A DNA stretch of 64,000 bases from Paenibacillus sp. YN15 (GTDB lineage: Bacteria; Bacillota; Bacilli; Paenibacillales; NBRC-103111), in the NCBI RefSeq assembly GCF_003285005.1, contig NZ_QMFA01000001.1, positions 437,713 through 501,712 on the forward strand, written 5' to 3'. This document shows, one piece after another, positions 1-11,930 of the stretch. The stretch's first letter is position 1; each line of letters begins with the position of its first letter. The notes beneath the pieces are model-generated. The model was not told the origin of the DNA. It ran no database searches and saw only the letters and a list, made by a program, of their open reading frames with translations. The position numbers and the translations under genes are program-made.

Positions 1-609
1 GTCCGGGCCGGACGCAGCGTCTTTTTGAAGCATGCAAAAGACTGCGTCATTGAAGCGGCGGAGAATATCCATGTGGGGCTGTACGCCATCAACTGCCGGT
101 TGAAATCCCGCTATATCCACCTGGACAAGCGGAAAGGAAGGCTGATCGGCGGGGAGGTGCAGGCCAAGATCAAGCTGGTGGCCGCTTTTATCGGCAATGA
201 ATCCGAATCCCTCACCAAGGTGTCTGTGGAGGGCTTCGACCGCAGCGCTATTCTGAAGAAGATGGATTCGCTTCTGCAGGAGTACAAAAAAGCTTTGGCC
301 AGCTTGGAGCATATGAGGAGAGAGATGGATATTTATGAAGGCTACGAGGAGCTGCTTAAGCATTCGCAGAAGAAGGAGTATCTGGATTTCGGCATCCGGT
401 ACGAGCAAACGGTGGAGCGGGTTATGGAGCTGGAGGAGGAACGGTTGAAGCTGGCCGCCTATATGAGCACAAAGGGAGACGGGGAGGTTACAGTTATGTT
501 GAAGGCATTTCCCAGGACGATGCTGCAGATCAAGGAGATTGGAAGGCAGATCGAGCGAATCACCGCCGGCAGCTTTTATGTGGAGAAAAACACATTTTTT
601 CATGAATAG
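1..609 (+). CDS. FapA-like (DUF342) protein, 3' part only
   Basis: The frame is open from the first base, so the gene begins before the window; 202 C-terminal codons are present. Residues near the start read like the end of a DUF342 beta-helix, with the family-typical pattern KGRLIGGEVQAK followed by an IGNESE...T turn. The rest is a long charged helical region, probably coiled coil, ending in a short hydrophobic segment. DUF342/FapA proteins are polymerising or cell-shape/flagellar-assembly associated proteins; the exact role here is unknown. The next gene follows after only 17 bases, suggesting one operon. The family call is fairly secure; FapA itself is not proven because the N-terminus is missing. 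Confidence 0.7.
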   Translation, partial: VRAGRSVFLKHAKDCVIEAAENIHVGLYAINCRLKSRYIHLDKRKGRLIGGEVQAKIKLVAAFIGNESESLTKVSVEGFDRSAILKKMDSLLQEYKKALASLEHMRREMDIYEGYEELLKHSQKKEYLDFGIRYEQTVERVMELEEERLKLAAYMSTKGDGEVTVMLKAFPRTMLQIKEIGRQIERITAGSFYVEKNTFFHE

Positions 610-626
610 GGGTGAGGACGCTGGCT

Positions 627-2486
627 GTGGAATGGAACGACCGCATGTCTTACCGGTTTGAGGCGCTGCTGTTGGCCATTGAGCTGTTTACCCAGCGCTT
701 CGATACAGGGCAGCTTGCCTGTTTTTCCTTTGATTTCGTAAATGAAATTCTGACCCTGAATGGTTCCCTGCTGTTTATCCGCGATTCCGGCCGCTTTGTC
801 ATGAAGAAGAAACGTCTTTACCGGGAGCTTGAGACGTATTCCATAGAGGATTCGGAGGAGCTGAGGCAGCTTCCCGTGTTGCGCGGCCATGTCCTGACCA
901 AGGAGGTGGAGCAGGTTCTTCCGGCCGGGGATGTGGAACGGCTGCAGCCCCGCTGGATGATGCCCTTGATCATTGACGACCGGCTCCACGGGTTCATTCT
1001 GTCCGACGGCAATCATGCCGGGGAATTCTCCGATTCGGATCTGATTCTGTCCGGTGCGGTCATGCGGCTTATCAACCACTCCTTGGAGAACAGCGCCCAC
1101 CTGATGGAGCTGCTTCAGTCCAACAGCCGGCTGGACCAGAAAAACTTCAATTTGTTCGCCATTAACCAAAGCACCCGGGTGATGCTGTCGGAGCTTTCCT
1201 TGAGCAAGCTGCATGAAACGGCAACGGATATTTTCAGCGAGGTCACCACCAGCAAAATCACCGCCTTCGGCATTGTCGATCCCGCCACCTTGCGCCTGAC
1301 CATAACGGGCTTCCGGGATGTGCTCTCCTATTCCCGGTTTTTTGGCGATTTTCAATTGAGATATACGCGCTACAACGGGCCTGCTGTCCTTCATATCGAG
1401 CGGGACCGGGAGCTGTTGGAGGAGCTGTTTGTGGATTGCGGGCATTTCCAACGGCTGGAAGCGGAGTTTATTGTGCTCATTGCCAAAACCCATATTATGG
1501 GGATGGTGACGCTGAGCAAACCCGTTAACGATCAGCGCCAATATGATGATGGCATCTTCGAGCTGGTGGAATCTCTGGCCAATTCCGCCGTTGTGGCCAT
1601 TTCCAACGCGGTTTCGTACCAGGAGGCGGATTACCAGCGGGCCAGCGCCCAGAAGCAGCTGCGGCATCTGCAAACCTTGAACAGGCTTGTGAAAAATGTG
1701 AATGAGGTTTCCTCGCCGGAGGAGCTCTGTTATTTTACAATGAAAACTCTTCATCTGGCCTTTGGTCTGAAAAAGGCGTTTATCGCCTTAAGGCAGGACG
1801 GCGGGTATACGGTGCAGGAGGCGGTGGGGTTCGGGGAGACGGACAATCCCGTTGGACGTTTTTTTCTCGCTGTGGACGAGGTGCCGCCTGCGCTTCTGGA
1901 GGGAACCGCCATTGTCGATTACACCCGCGCCGGGGCAAGGCGGCATCTGCCCAAGGAAACGGCGGCGTGGACCGGGGAGGCTGCTTGCCTGGTCTGGGCT
2001 CCGCTGGCTGTCAAAAACCGGGTGGTGCTGATGGATGACCCGTATCCGTTGGGCTTTCTGGTGATTCTGGAAACGGAGGGAAGCCTGCTGGAGGAGGAGG
2101 TGCTGCTGATCGAAACGGTAGCGGGCAATATTGCGCCGGTGCTGCATCAGATGAAGGTGGCCCGGTCCCTCCGGGAGAATCTGGTCCGGGATGAGCGGAA
2201 GGCCCTGCTCCAGGCGCTGGAGGCGGATATCCGCAACCGGGAGGAATATGGGATTCCTTTTTATGTGGCGCATAAGCCTTATGCCGTTGCTCCTTTCGGC
2301 CAGGCTCACCCTCTGGAGACGGAGGGGAGCAGTCTGCCCGAGGATGTCCGGCTGTTCGGGTTTGACGGGCATCTGTTTGCCCTGTCCGCCCGGCCCCTGA
2401 CCGCAGACGGCTGGACGGAGATTCCCGGCGTTGCCGGTCCGGAGTCGCTTATGGCGTTTCCGTATCCGTGCGGCTGCCATCCCTGA
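627..2486 (+). CDS. Multi-GAF domain protein without output domain
   Basis: A 619-residue soluble protein. At least two GAF-like alpha/beta modules can be followed (about residues 180-335 and 350-515), and the N-terminal 160 residues look like a third, degenerate one. Hydrophobic helices such as LANSAVVAISNAV connect the modules, as in tandem GAF sensors. No histidine kinase, GGDEF, EAL, HD or HTH module is visible, so it is a sensor or scaffold without its own output. The GTG start at 627 is chosen because GGGGTGAGG lies 9 bases upstream; a GTG at 612 is in frame but lacks such a site. It probably shares an mRNA with the upstream DUF342 gene. Confidence 0.65.
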   Translation: MEWNDRMSYRFEALLLAIELFTQRFDTGQLACFSFDFVNEILTLNGSLLFIRDSGRFVMKKKRLYRELETYSIEDSEELRQLPVLRGHVLTKEVEQVLPAGDVERLQPRWMMPLIIDDRLHGFILSDGNHAGEFSDSDLILSGAVMRLINHSLENSAHLMELLQSNSRLDQKNFNLFAINQSTRVMLSELSLSKLHETATDIFSEVTTSKITAFGIVDPATLRLTITGFRDVLSYSRFFGDFQLRYTRYNGPAVLHIERDRELLEELFVDCGHFQRLEAEFIVLIAKTHIMGMVTLSKPVNDQRQYDDGIFELVESLANSAVVAISNAVSYQEADYQRASAQKQLRHLQTLNRLVKNVNEVSSPEELCYFTMKTLHLAFGLKKAFIALRQDGGYTVQEAVGFGETDNPVGRFFLAVDEVPPALLEGTAIVDYTRAGARRHLPKETAAWTGEAACLVWAPLAVKNRVVLMDDPYPLGFLVILETEGSLLEEEVLLIETVAGNIAPVLHQMKVARSLRENLVRDERKALLQALEADIRNREEYGIPFYVAHKPYAVAPFGQAHPLETEGSSLPEDVRLFGFDGHLFALSARPLTADGWTEIPGVAGPESLMAFPYPCGCHP

Positions 2487-2548
2487 TTCCGGCTTGCCCG
2501 CATGCGGCTCTTTCGCCACTGGCGGTGGCTCTTTGGCCATGTGCGATC

Positions 2549-2731
2549 TAACGGCGGTCAGTGCGCTTATTTGGCCGAAAAACGGCATTTTTCTATTCTA
2601 ACGGCGGTACGCGCACTTATTAAAGCCCAATCGGGCAGGACGCCGCTCTTTTTCCCGAAATAGCAGCTATGGCCGCCGTTAAAAATGAAAATGGAGCCTG
2701 TTCACGGGAATAGCGGCTGTGGCTGCCGTTA
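2549..2731. repeat. Four-unit 23-nt intergenic element, locus 1 (> > < <)
   Basis: Four 23-nt copies of a word beginning TAACGGCGG (one TAACGGCAG) and ending TATT lie at 2549-2571 and 2599-2621 in direct orientation and at 2659-2681 and 2709-2731 in inverted orientation. Spacers are 27, 37 and 27 nt. The TATT ends all face the centre. It occupies most of the 393-base gap between the GAF gene and purT; nothing else is seen there except a weak possible promoter just before purT (TTGCAG-N17-CACAAT, 2814-2842). Confidence 0.85.
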
Positions 2732-2879
2732 AAGTGCCCCGAGGAAACCTCAGGCGGTGGTGCGGTGTTTTCGTATATAACGAAGAAGGGAGCCCCCTCT
2801 GTCTGAAAAAAGGTTGCAGGAACGGCGTTTTTTCGGCACAATAGGGGAAATATGGTTTGGAGCAAAAGGGGAGTTGCAC

Positions 2880-4058
2880 ATGTACGGGGCACCATTGTCT
2901 GCCCATGCCCGGAAAATCATGCTGTTGGGCGCAGGCGAGCTTGGCAAGGAAGTTGTGCTGGAGGCCCAGCGGCTGGGCATTGAAACCATTGCGGTGGACC
3001 GCTACGAGGGAGCGCCTGCCATGCAGGTGGCCCACTGCAGCTATGTAGTGGACATGCTGGATGGAGCAGCCCTCCGGGAGCTGATTCTAAAGGAGCGTCC
3101 GGATCTAATTGTGCCGGAGATTGAGGCTATCGCCACCGAGGAGCTGATCCGGCTGGAGGAGGAGGGCTTCCGCGTCATTCCCACCGCCCGAGCTTCCCGG
3201 CTGACTATGGACCGGGAGGGCATCCGCAGGCTGGCGGCGGAAACTCTGGGGCTTCCCACAGCAGGCTATGCCTTTGCCGACAGCCTGGACGAGCTGAAGG
3301 CGGCCGTGGCGCAAATCGGCACGCCCTGTGTGATTAAGCCGGTGATGAGCTCCTCCGGCAAGGGGCAGAGCGTCTGCCGCAGGCCGGAGGATGCGGAGCG
3401 CTCCTGGACCATGGCCCTGGAGGGGGGCCGGGGCCGGAAAACCCGGGTGATCGTGGAGGAGTTTATTCCCTTCGATTCGGAAATTACCCTTCTTACCGTC
3501 CGCTCCGTGAGCGGTACGGTGTTCTGCCCGCCTATCGGCCATGTGCAAAAGGACGGCGATTATATTGAATCCTGGCAGCCTCATGCCATGACGCCGGGCC
3601 AGATCGAAGCGGCGGAGGAGATTGCCGGTCAGGTGACGGAGGCTCTTGGGGGCTACGGCCTCTACGGCGTGGAGCTGTTCCTGGCCGGCGACCGGGTGAT
3701 CTTCAGCGAGGTGTCCCCGCGGCCGCATGATACGGGAATGGTCACCATGGCGACCCAGGACCTGTCGGAGTTCGCCCTCCATGTCCGGGCTATTCTGGGC
3801 TTCCCGGTGGAGGGAGTCCGCCAGTTGTCCCCTGGTGCATCCCGAACGCTGAAGGCCTGGCAGGAGTCCCGGAATTACCGGATCGGCGGGCTGGAGCAAG
3901 CGCTGGCGGTGCCCGGCACCCAGGTGAGGGTGTTCGGCAAACCTGAAACCAAGGTGGGCCGCCGCATGGCCGTGGCAGTCAGCGCCGCGGATACGGTGGA
4001 GGAGGCAAGAGCCCGAGCCGAAGAGGCGGTTGGCCGGCTGTCCATCGAGTATCATTGA
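2880..4058 (+). CDS. purT: Formate-dependent GAR formyltransferase PurT
   Basis: PurT makes formyl-GAR from GAR, formate and ATP in purine synthesis, bypassing folate-dependent PurN. The 392-residue protein has the N-terminal Rossmann-like motif [11 protein letters not shown], the ATP-grasp loop SSSGKGQS, the EEFI...E lid region and the metal/ATP motif [13 protein letters not shown], all typical of PurT and in family order. The ATG at 2880 is taken because AAGGGGAG sits 8-10 bases upstream and the protein then starts just before the Rossmann strand; an in-frame extension to 2814 has no ribosome site. The gene is monocistronic, with a strong hairpin terminator after it. Confidence 0.95.
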   Translation: MYGAPLSAHARKIMLLGAGELGKEVVLEAQRLGIETIAVDRYEGAPAMQVAHCSYVVDMLDGAALRELILKERPDLIVPEIEAIATEELIRLEEEGFRVIPTARASRLTMDREGIRRLAAETLGLPTAGYAFADSLDELKAAVAQIGTPCVIKPVMSSSGKGQSVCRRPEDAERSWTMALEGGRGRKTRVIVEEFIPFDSEITLLTVRSVSGTVFCPPIGHVQKDGDYIESWQPHAMTPGQIEAAEEIAGQVTEALGGYGLYGVELFLAGDRVIFSEVSPRPHDTGMVTMATQDLSEFALHVRAILGFPVEGVRQLSPGASRTLKAWQESRNYRIGGLEQALAVPGTQVRVFGKPETKVGRRMAVAVSAADTVEEARARAEEAVGRLSIEYH

Positions 4059-4162
4059 GGCTTTTCAGACATCGCAGACGGCGATGATTATCTCGACAGC
4101 CGCGCCATTGTGTGGTAAAGTGATCGCATAAATCTTTTATTTTTATCCGGATGCGAAGTACG

Positions 4163-4203
4163 CGCCGGCCGACCTCCTTGCAAGGGGGCGGCTGGCGTTT
4201 TTG
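4163..4203 (+). terminator. Intrinsic terminator after purT
   Basis: GC-rich hairpin with arms CGCCGGCCGACC and GGCGGCTGGCG, followed by TTTTTG. Confidence 0.75.
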
Positions 4204-4268
4204 CATTTTCTGACCCTTTTTGGGGAGCAAGCGCGCCGGACGGTATGATATACTGGAGGTAACCCAAT

Positions 4269-4750
4269 ATGATGGCACCCAGGAAACGAAAGAAGCCCCG
4301 CCGGCAGGTGCGGCTTGACCGCATGATGCGCCTGCTGTTCCGCCTGTCCCATCGGACGGTGGTGCGGCTGATTAATGGATTGTTTGATGAAACCTTCGAT
4401 CCCGCTGACGTGAAGCTGGTTTATGAAGACGCGAAGCCGCCTGCCGCGGAAGGAAAAAGAGCGGCGAATCGCGGCGGCGTTTCAGGGCTTGAAGGAAACC
4501 ATGGGCCAGACCCTGGAGCAGCTGAGGCTGCTGCATGAGGAGCAAGATGAAGCGTCAGGCCCGCCGGGAAGGTTGGGCAGAGGGCAAGATAGAGGGAATC
4601 AAAGAAGGCGAACACAGAGGCAAGTTGGAAGTCGCAACCAAGCTGCTGCATAGTGGAATCATGACGCTTCCGGAAATTTCGGATGTCACCGGTCTTTCTC
4701 TGGAGCAAGTGTCACAGCTGCAAGAAGAAAGAAAAGCCACTGCAAAGTGA
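4269..4750 (+). pseudogene. Decayed Rpn-type PD-(D/E)XK nuclease/transposase gene
   Basis: Three pieces in different frames look like one gene that has lost its middle. Bases 4269-4430 encode a basic N-terminus with LDRMMRLLFRLSHRTVVRL and INGLFDETFDP, as in the start of large Rpn/PD-(D/E)XK proteins common in Paenibacillus. A second frame (from about 4430) encodes KEKERRIAAAFQGLKETMGQ, their C-terminal linker. A third (4535-4750) encodes the usual tail EGKIEGIKEGEHRGKLEVA plus the terminal helix LPEISDVTGLSLEQVSQLQ. The nuclease core (about 200 residues) is absent and at least two frame changes are needed. The first ATG still has a good GGAGG site. A functional short product is unlikely. Confidence 0.7.
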
Positions 4751-4778
4751 GAACCGGTGACGACCTGATGTTTTGGAA

Positions 4779-4828
4779 ACCGGCCGGACGAGGGAGAAGG
4801 CTCCCTTATCCGGCCGCTTTCTTTTTTG
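4779..4828. terminator. Bidirectional terminator
   Basis: Stem CGGCCGGACGAGGGAG against CTCCCTTATCCGGCCG, with a CTTTCTTTTTT tract on the + side. It lies between the converging pseudogene and the small minus-strand gene. Confidence 0.75.
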
Positions 4829-4837
4829 GGGGACAAA

Positions 4838-5014
4838 TTACAGATGCGGATACCTTCTATGCTCCACCAGATCGATAGCGCCCAGCACCATATGGGCCAG
4901 GCCAAACCCCATAACAGCGGTGGAAACCATGGGGTATTTGCCCTTCGCCCGGAAGGCGGCTCCGGTGGCGGTGACGGCAGTACCCAGAACAGTAGGGATC
5001 AGTCCTTCGCGCAT
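4838..5014 (-). CDS. Small conserved membrane protein (58 aa)
   Basis: The reverse strand encodes a 58-residue protein starting MREGLIPTVLGTAVTATGAA, then a basic RAKGKYP loop, then a second hydrophobic segment VSTAVMGFGLAHMVLGAIDL and a charged end. Two short membrane-spanning segments are likely. AAAGGAG lies 9 bases before the ATG. I recall similar short proteins of unknown function in Paenibacillus, but no function can be assigned. Confidence 0.7.
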   Translation of the reverse strand: MREGLIPTVLGTAVTATGAAFRAKGKYPMVSTAVMGFGLAHMVLGAIDLVEHRRYPHL

Positions 5015-5118
5015 GAATGAATCGCTCCTTTTGATATAAGATAATGTGGTTGACGGCTATAGGATTTGAAGAAAAGCCCGTCTATATCCGATGCAAGCAT
5101 TGGCAGCAGCAGGATCAT

Positions 5119-5147
5119 TTGCCGTCCGGCAATTTTCCGGCTATAAT
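5119..5147 (+). promoter_or_regulatory. SigA-type promoter of the DUF1802 gene
   Basis: TTGCCG at 5119-5124, 17-base spacer, TATAAT at 5142-5147, 40 bases before the ATG at 5188. Confidence 0.7.
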
Positions 5148-5187
5148 GAATTATAAATTATAATTAGTCTAAACAAGGGGGCTTAAC

Positions 5188-5790
5188 ATGAAGGCGCCGG
5201 TAAAGCAAATTGCCTTAAAGGAATGGGCTTCCGCCATCAAGGCCTTGCGGGAGGGCAAGCAAATTCTGGTGCTGCGCAAGGGCGGTATCGTTGAGGAAAC
5301 CCGGGACTTCCAGGTGGAAAGCCACCATTTTTATTTATATCCCACCTATGAGCACCAGAAGCGGGAGCTGTTGAAGGAAGCCGAGCAGCATGCGGTGGAT
5401 GAAACCCTTGCCGGATGGTCCCCCGATGCTGCGGAGGTGGAGCTGACCGCTTACGCCGATGTCGCGGAGGACATTGAAGTGCTGGACCAGGAGCAGCTGG
5501 ATAGACTGTCCGGCTTCCATATCTGGACGGATACCTTTGCCGAGGAGCGGTTGAAGTGGAAGAGGAAAAATCCCCTCCATGTGCTTCTGCTGCGAGTCTA
5601 TCAATTGGAGGAGCCTGTGTCCGTTCCCATCCGTCCCGACTATCTGGGCTGCAAATCCTGGGTGGAAATCGCCGATCCAATGCCCGAGGTGAAGAAAACG
5701 CCGGTCCTGACCGATGAGGAGTTCGCCCGCCAATGCGATTGCCTGAAATCAGCGCTGGCCGCGTCAGATGCAGCCGGCAGCCGACAATAG
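5188..5790 (+). CDS. DUF1802 family protein
   Basis: A 200-residue soluble protein with the DUF1802 hallmarks ALKEWASAIKALREGKQIL, LRKGGIVEETRDF and YPTYEHQKRELLK in the first 70 residues. The molecular function of the family is unknown. AAGGGGG precedes the ATG by about 7 bases. It is transcribed alone from the promoter at 5119-5147. The 243 bases after it, up to sufC, hold only the suf promoter region. Confidence 0.85.
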   Translation: MKAPVKQIALKEWASAIKALREGKQILVLRKGGIVEETRDFQVESHHFYLYPTYEHQKRELLKEAEQHAVDETLAGWSPDAAEVELTAYADVAEDIEVLDQEQLDRLSGFHIWTDTFAEERLKWKRKNPLHVLLLRVYQLEEPVSVPIRPDYLGCKSWVEIADPMPEVKKTPVLTDEEFARQCDCLKSALAASDAAGSRQ

Positions 5791-5941
5791 CTTTGCGCAA
5801 GCCGCTAAGCCTTGGATCTTTTGGCTGCAGTCGGGCCGGGAGAACAGGGCTTATTTTGAGCAAATATAAGCAAAGAGACTTTCCAAACATCAAAGTTGAG
5901 AAAATTATTCAGTTGCCCTTTATTGATTCATCATGGTGCGC

Positions 5942-5985
5942 TATAATATTCCTATATTCGATTGAGAATCAGTGATAATCACAAA
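5942..5985 (+). promoter_or_regulatory. suf promoter with a possible Fur-like site
   Basis: TATAAT at 5942-5947 is the likely -10; the -35 (TTTATT, 17 bases upstream) is weak. Just downstream, TGAGAATCAGTGATA and TGATAATCACAAAAA overlap and resemble the 7-1-7 Fur box (TGATAATCATTATCA), matching 10 and 11 of 15 positions. A Fur role is inference only. Confidence 0.4.
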
Positions 5986-6033
5986 AATCCGTTATTAAAT
6001 AAAAACTATTTTACGCAACCGGAGGGAAAATCC

Positions 6034-6822
6034 ATGTCGAATGTGCCTGTGTTGACAATCAGCGATTTGAAAGCAAGCGTGGAAGGCAAGGAAATCGTAA
6101 AGGGTCTCAGCCTGGAAATCAAGGGCGGCGAGGTTCACGCCATCATGGGTCCCAACGGTACCGGCAAAAGCACATTGTCCTCGGCTCTGATGGGCCACCC
6201 CAAATACGAGGTAACCGACGGCACCGTAACGCTGAACGGCGAGGACGTGCTGGAGATGGGCGTGGATGAGCGGGCCCGGGCAGGTTTGTTCCTGGCTATG
6301 CAATATCCCAGTGAAATCACCGGCGTCACCAATGCCGATTTCCTGCGCAGCGCCATCAACGCACGCCGCGGGGAAGGCAATGAAATTTCCCTGATCAAAT
6401 TTATCCGCCAGATGGAAGCAAAGATGAAGGAGCTGGACATGAACCCCGAGTTCGCCCACCGCTACCTGAATGAAGGCTTCTCCGGCGGCGAGAAGAAGCG
6501 CAACGAGATTCTCCAAATGATGATGATCGAACCGAAGATCGCCATTCTCGACGAGATTGACTCCGGTCTTGATATCGATGCTCTGAAAATTGTGGCCGCA
6601 GGCGTCAACGCTCTCCGCAGCCCGGAACGGGCTTTCCTGATTATTACCCACTATCAGCGCCTTCTGAATTATGTAACGCCTGATTTTGTCCACGTGATGA
6701 TGCAGGGCCGCATTGTGAAGTCCGGCGGTCCCGAGCTGGCCGAGCGCCTGGAGGCGGAAGGTTATGATTGGGTGAAGGAAGAGCTGGGCATTGTGGATGA
6801 AACTGTCGGACAGGAAGTATAG
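6034..6822 (+). CDS. sufC: Fe-S cluster assembly ATPase SufC
   Basis: First gene of a complete sufCDSUB operon that builds iron-sulfur clusters in the cytosol. SufC is an ABC-type ATPase of the SufBCD scaffold. The 262-residue protein shows Walker A GPNGTGKST, signature FSGGEKKRNEI, Walker B AILDEIDSGLD and the switch His in IITHYQR. There are no membrane segments, as expected for SufC. The ATG at 6034 has GGAGGG 7 bases upstream; the frame continues open further upstream without a ribosome site. sufD follows after 23 bases. Confidence 0.97.
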   Translation: MSNVPVLTISDLKASVEGKEIVKGLSLEIKGGEVHAIMGPNGTGKSTLSSALMGHPKYEVTDGTVTLNGEDVLEMGVDERARAGLFLAMQYPSEITGVTNADFLRSAINARRGEGNEISLIKFIRQMEAKMKELDMNPEFAHRYLNEGFSGGEKKRNEILQMMMIEPKIAILDEIDSGLDIDALKIVAAGVNALRSPERAFLIITHYQRLLNYVTPDFVHVMMQGRIVKSGGPELAERLEAEGYDWVKEELGIVDETVGQEV

Positions 6823-6845
6823 AGAGAGGAAGTGGAGATAAAGCG

Positions 6846-9782
<2,937 letters not shown>

Positions 9783-9796
9783 GGAGGGGATTCGTC

Positions 9797-11194
9797 ATGG
9801 CGAAGCAGATGCCAGAAATGGAAGATTATAAATACGGCTTCCGCGATGAGCACAAAGCCGTGTTCCAGAGCGGCAAGGGGCTTACACCGGAGATTGTCAC
9901 CGAAATTTCCAAGATGAAGAACGAGCCGGACTGGATGCTGGAATTCCGCCTCAAGTCCCTCGAGCTGTTCAACAAAATTCCGATGCCCCGTTGGGGCGGC
10001 GATCTGGATGATCTGGATTTCAACGACATCCAATATTATGTGAAGCCCGCCGAGAAACAAGGGAAAACCTGGGAAGAGGTTCCTTCCGAAATCAAGGAAA
10101 CCTTCGACAAGCTGGGCATCCCCGAGGCGGAGCAGAAGTTCCTGGCGGGTGTATCTGCCCAGTATGAGTCCGAGGTTGTGTACCACAGCATGCAGAAGGA
10201 TCTGGAGGAGCAAGGGGTTATCTTTATGGATACCGACAGCGCCCTCCGGGAGCATCCGGAGCTGTTCCGCAAATATTTCGCTACCGTGGTTCCCGCCGCG
10301 GACAACAAGTTCGCCGCCTTGAACAGCGCCGTCTGGTCCGGGGGCAGCTTCATCTACGTGCCCAAGGGCGTCAAGTGCGAAATTCCGCTGCAGGCGTACT
10401 TCCGCATCAACTCGGAGAATATGGGCCAGTTCGAGCGGACCCTGATTGTTGCCGATGAGGACAGCTTTGTCCACTATGTGGAGGGCTGTACCGCGCCAAT
10501 CTACAGCACCAACTCCCTGCATAGCGCCGTGGTGGAAATCCTCTGCTTGAAGAACGCCCGTGTCCGGTACACCACCATCCAGAACTGGGCGCCCAATATC
10601 TACAACCTGGTGACCAAACGCGCCGTTGCCGAAGAAAATGCCACCATGGAATGGGTGGACGGCAATATCGGCTCCAAGCTGACCATGAAGTATCCGGCGG
10701 TTGTCTTAAGAGGCCGCGGCGCCAAGGGCAGTGTGCTCTCCATCGCCGTTGCCGGCAAGGGGCAGCACCAGGACGCAGGGGCGAAGATGATCCACCTGGC
10801 CCCGGAGACCACCTCCACCATCGTGTCCAAGTCCATCTCCAAACACGGCGGCAAGGTGACCTACCGCGGCTTGAGCTCCTTCGGACGCAACTCCCAAGGC
10901 TCCAAAGCCAACATCAAGTGCGACACCCTGATCATGGATAAACAATCCACATCAGATACCATTCCCTTCAACGAGATCATGAACGACAATATCACTCTGG
11001 AGCACGAAGCTACCGTGTCCAAGGTATCCGAGGATCAGCTGTTTTACCTCATGAGCCGCGGCCTCACCGAAGCCGAAGCCACCCAGATGATCGTCATGGG
11101 CTTCATCGAACCCTTCACCAAGGAGCTGCCGATGGAGTATGCGGTGGAGATGAATAGATTGATCAAGTTCGAGATGGAAGGCAGTATAGGGTAA
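9797..11194 (+). CDS. sufB: Fe-S cluster assembly protein SufB
   Basis: SufB is the main scaffold subunit where the cluster is assembled. The 465-residue protein shows [12 protein letters not shown] near the start, [30 protein letters not shown], and the C-terminal [20 protein letters not shown], all conserved in SufB. The ATG at 9797 follows AAGGAGGGG by 7 bases; the open frame upstream overlaps sufU and is not used. A terminator directly after it ends the operon. Confidence 0.97.
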   Translation: MAKQMPEMEDYKYGFRDEHKAVFQSGKGLTPEIVTEISKMKNEPDWMLEFRLKSLELFNKIPMPRWGGDLDDLDFNDIQYYVKPAEKQGKTWEEVPSEIKETFDKLGIPEAEQKFLAGVSAQYESEVVYHSMQKDLEEQGVIFMDTDSALREHPELFRKYFATVVPAADNKFAALNSAVWSGGSFIYVPKGVKCEIPLQAYFRINSENMGQFERTLIVADEDSFVHYVEGCTAPIYSTNSLHSAVVEILCLKNARVRYTTIQNWAPNIYNLVTKRAVAEENATMEWVDGNIGSKLTMKYPAVVLRGRGAKGSVLSIAVAGKGQHQDAGAKMIHLAPETTSTIVSKSISKHGGKVTYRGLSSFGRNSQGSKANIKCDTLIMDKQSTSDTIPFNEIMNDNITLEHEATVSKVSEDQLFYLMSRGLTEAEATQMIVMGFIEPFTKELPMEYAVEMNRLIKFEMEGSIG

Positions 11195-11229
11195 AATAAA
11201 GTACCGAGTAACATAAATGAAAAAGCGAA

Positions 11230-11256
11230 AACGTCCGGTTTCCGGGCGTTTTTTTT
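11230..11256 (+). terminator. Intrinsic terminator of the suf operon
   Basis: AACGTCCGG-TTT-CCGGGCGTT hairpin followed by eight T, 36 bases after the sufB stop. Confidence 0.9.
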
Positions 11257-11262
11257 ACCACA

Positions 11263-11315
11263 TCAGAATGTTTAAGTTCTTTACAGCGCTAAAGCGCGTA
11301 AGATAAACATTCTGA
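11263..11315. repeat. 12-bp perfect inverted repeat with 29-base loop
   Basis: TCAGAATGTTTA at 11263-11274 is matched by TAAACATTCTGA at 11304-11315; the loop contains a smaller dyad, AGCGCTAAAGCGC. It starts 7 bases after the suf terminator T-run. Downstream, 11316-11532 holds no gene I can support, only another short palindrome-rich tract. Confidence 0.7.
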
Positions 11316-11532
11316 TTGGCGATAAAAACTTCCGCTAAACGCGGTCGCTCATCTTCGAGATACTCCGATAGGAGTTTTTCTCATATCCAAAAGCATGGGG
11401 GCCTTTTCTCATCTTGCCGCGCCGCGTTCTGCGAATCATCCTCTAATCTGGTTTGCAAGCGCGCAGGCCTGCGTCCTTGTGTAAACGGAGAGTTCAGGCG
11501 GGAATAAGCGGCAAAGGGCGCTGGTCTGGTGC

Positions 11533-11716
11533 TAACGGCGGTGGGAGCCCTTATTTCGGCAAAAACACCGCTTCCAAACATCTAACGGCGGCTACAGCCG
11601 CTATTGGGGCCGATTACTCCGCTGCAAGCCCTTTTTTAGCCTAATAGGGGCTCCTGCTTCCGTTAGATTGGGCCGCGCCCCCGTTTTGGAGCCAATAGAG
11701 GCTCTCACCGCCGTTA
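11533..11716. repeat. Four-unit 23-nt intergenic element, locus 2 (> > < <)
   Basis: Same word family as locus 1 (TAACGG...TATT). Direct copies at 11533-11555 and 11583-11605, inverted copies at 11643-11665 and 11694-11716. Spacers are 27, 37 and 28 nt, almost identical to locus 1, while spacer sequences differ. It lies in a 736-base gene-free region between sufB and the Agr-like locus; 11717-11890 shows nothing further. Confidence 0.85.
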
Positions 11717-11930
11717 GGAATCGGCATGTGAAGTCGAACAAATAGGCAAAGGCGCGGTCAAGCACTGGTTTAGGGGTAGAGCCTTTACAGAAGGTATCCA
11801 AATGTTCGGAGCGGAGGCGGGTAAAGGGAGGGTTGGATCGTGGTCAAGCGAAAATCCAGATATTTCTATTAGAAAATATGTCCAATATCTATTATAGTAA
11901 TGGTATAATCTGCTTTGGAAAGGTGCTCAG

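Noticed and set aside
600-1754. 384-codon open frame on the minus strand inside the GAF gene
   Set aside because: Antisense to a well-supported gene; composition is that of a GC-rich shadow frame and no domain is visible.
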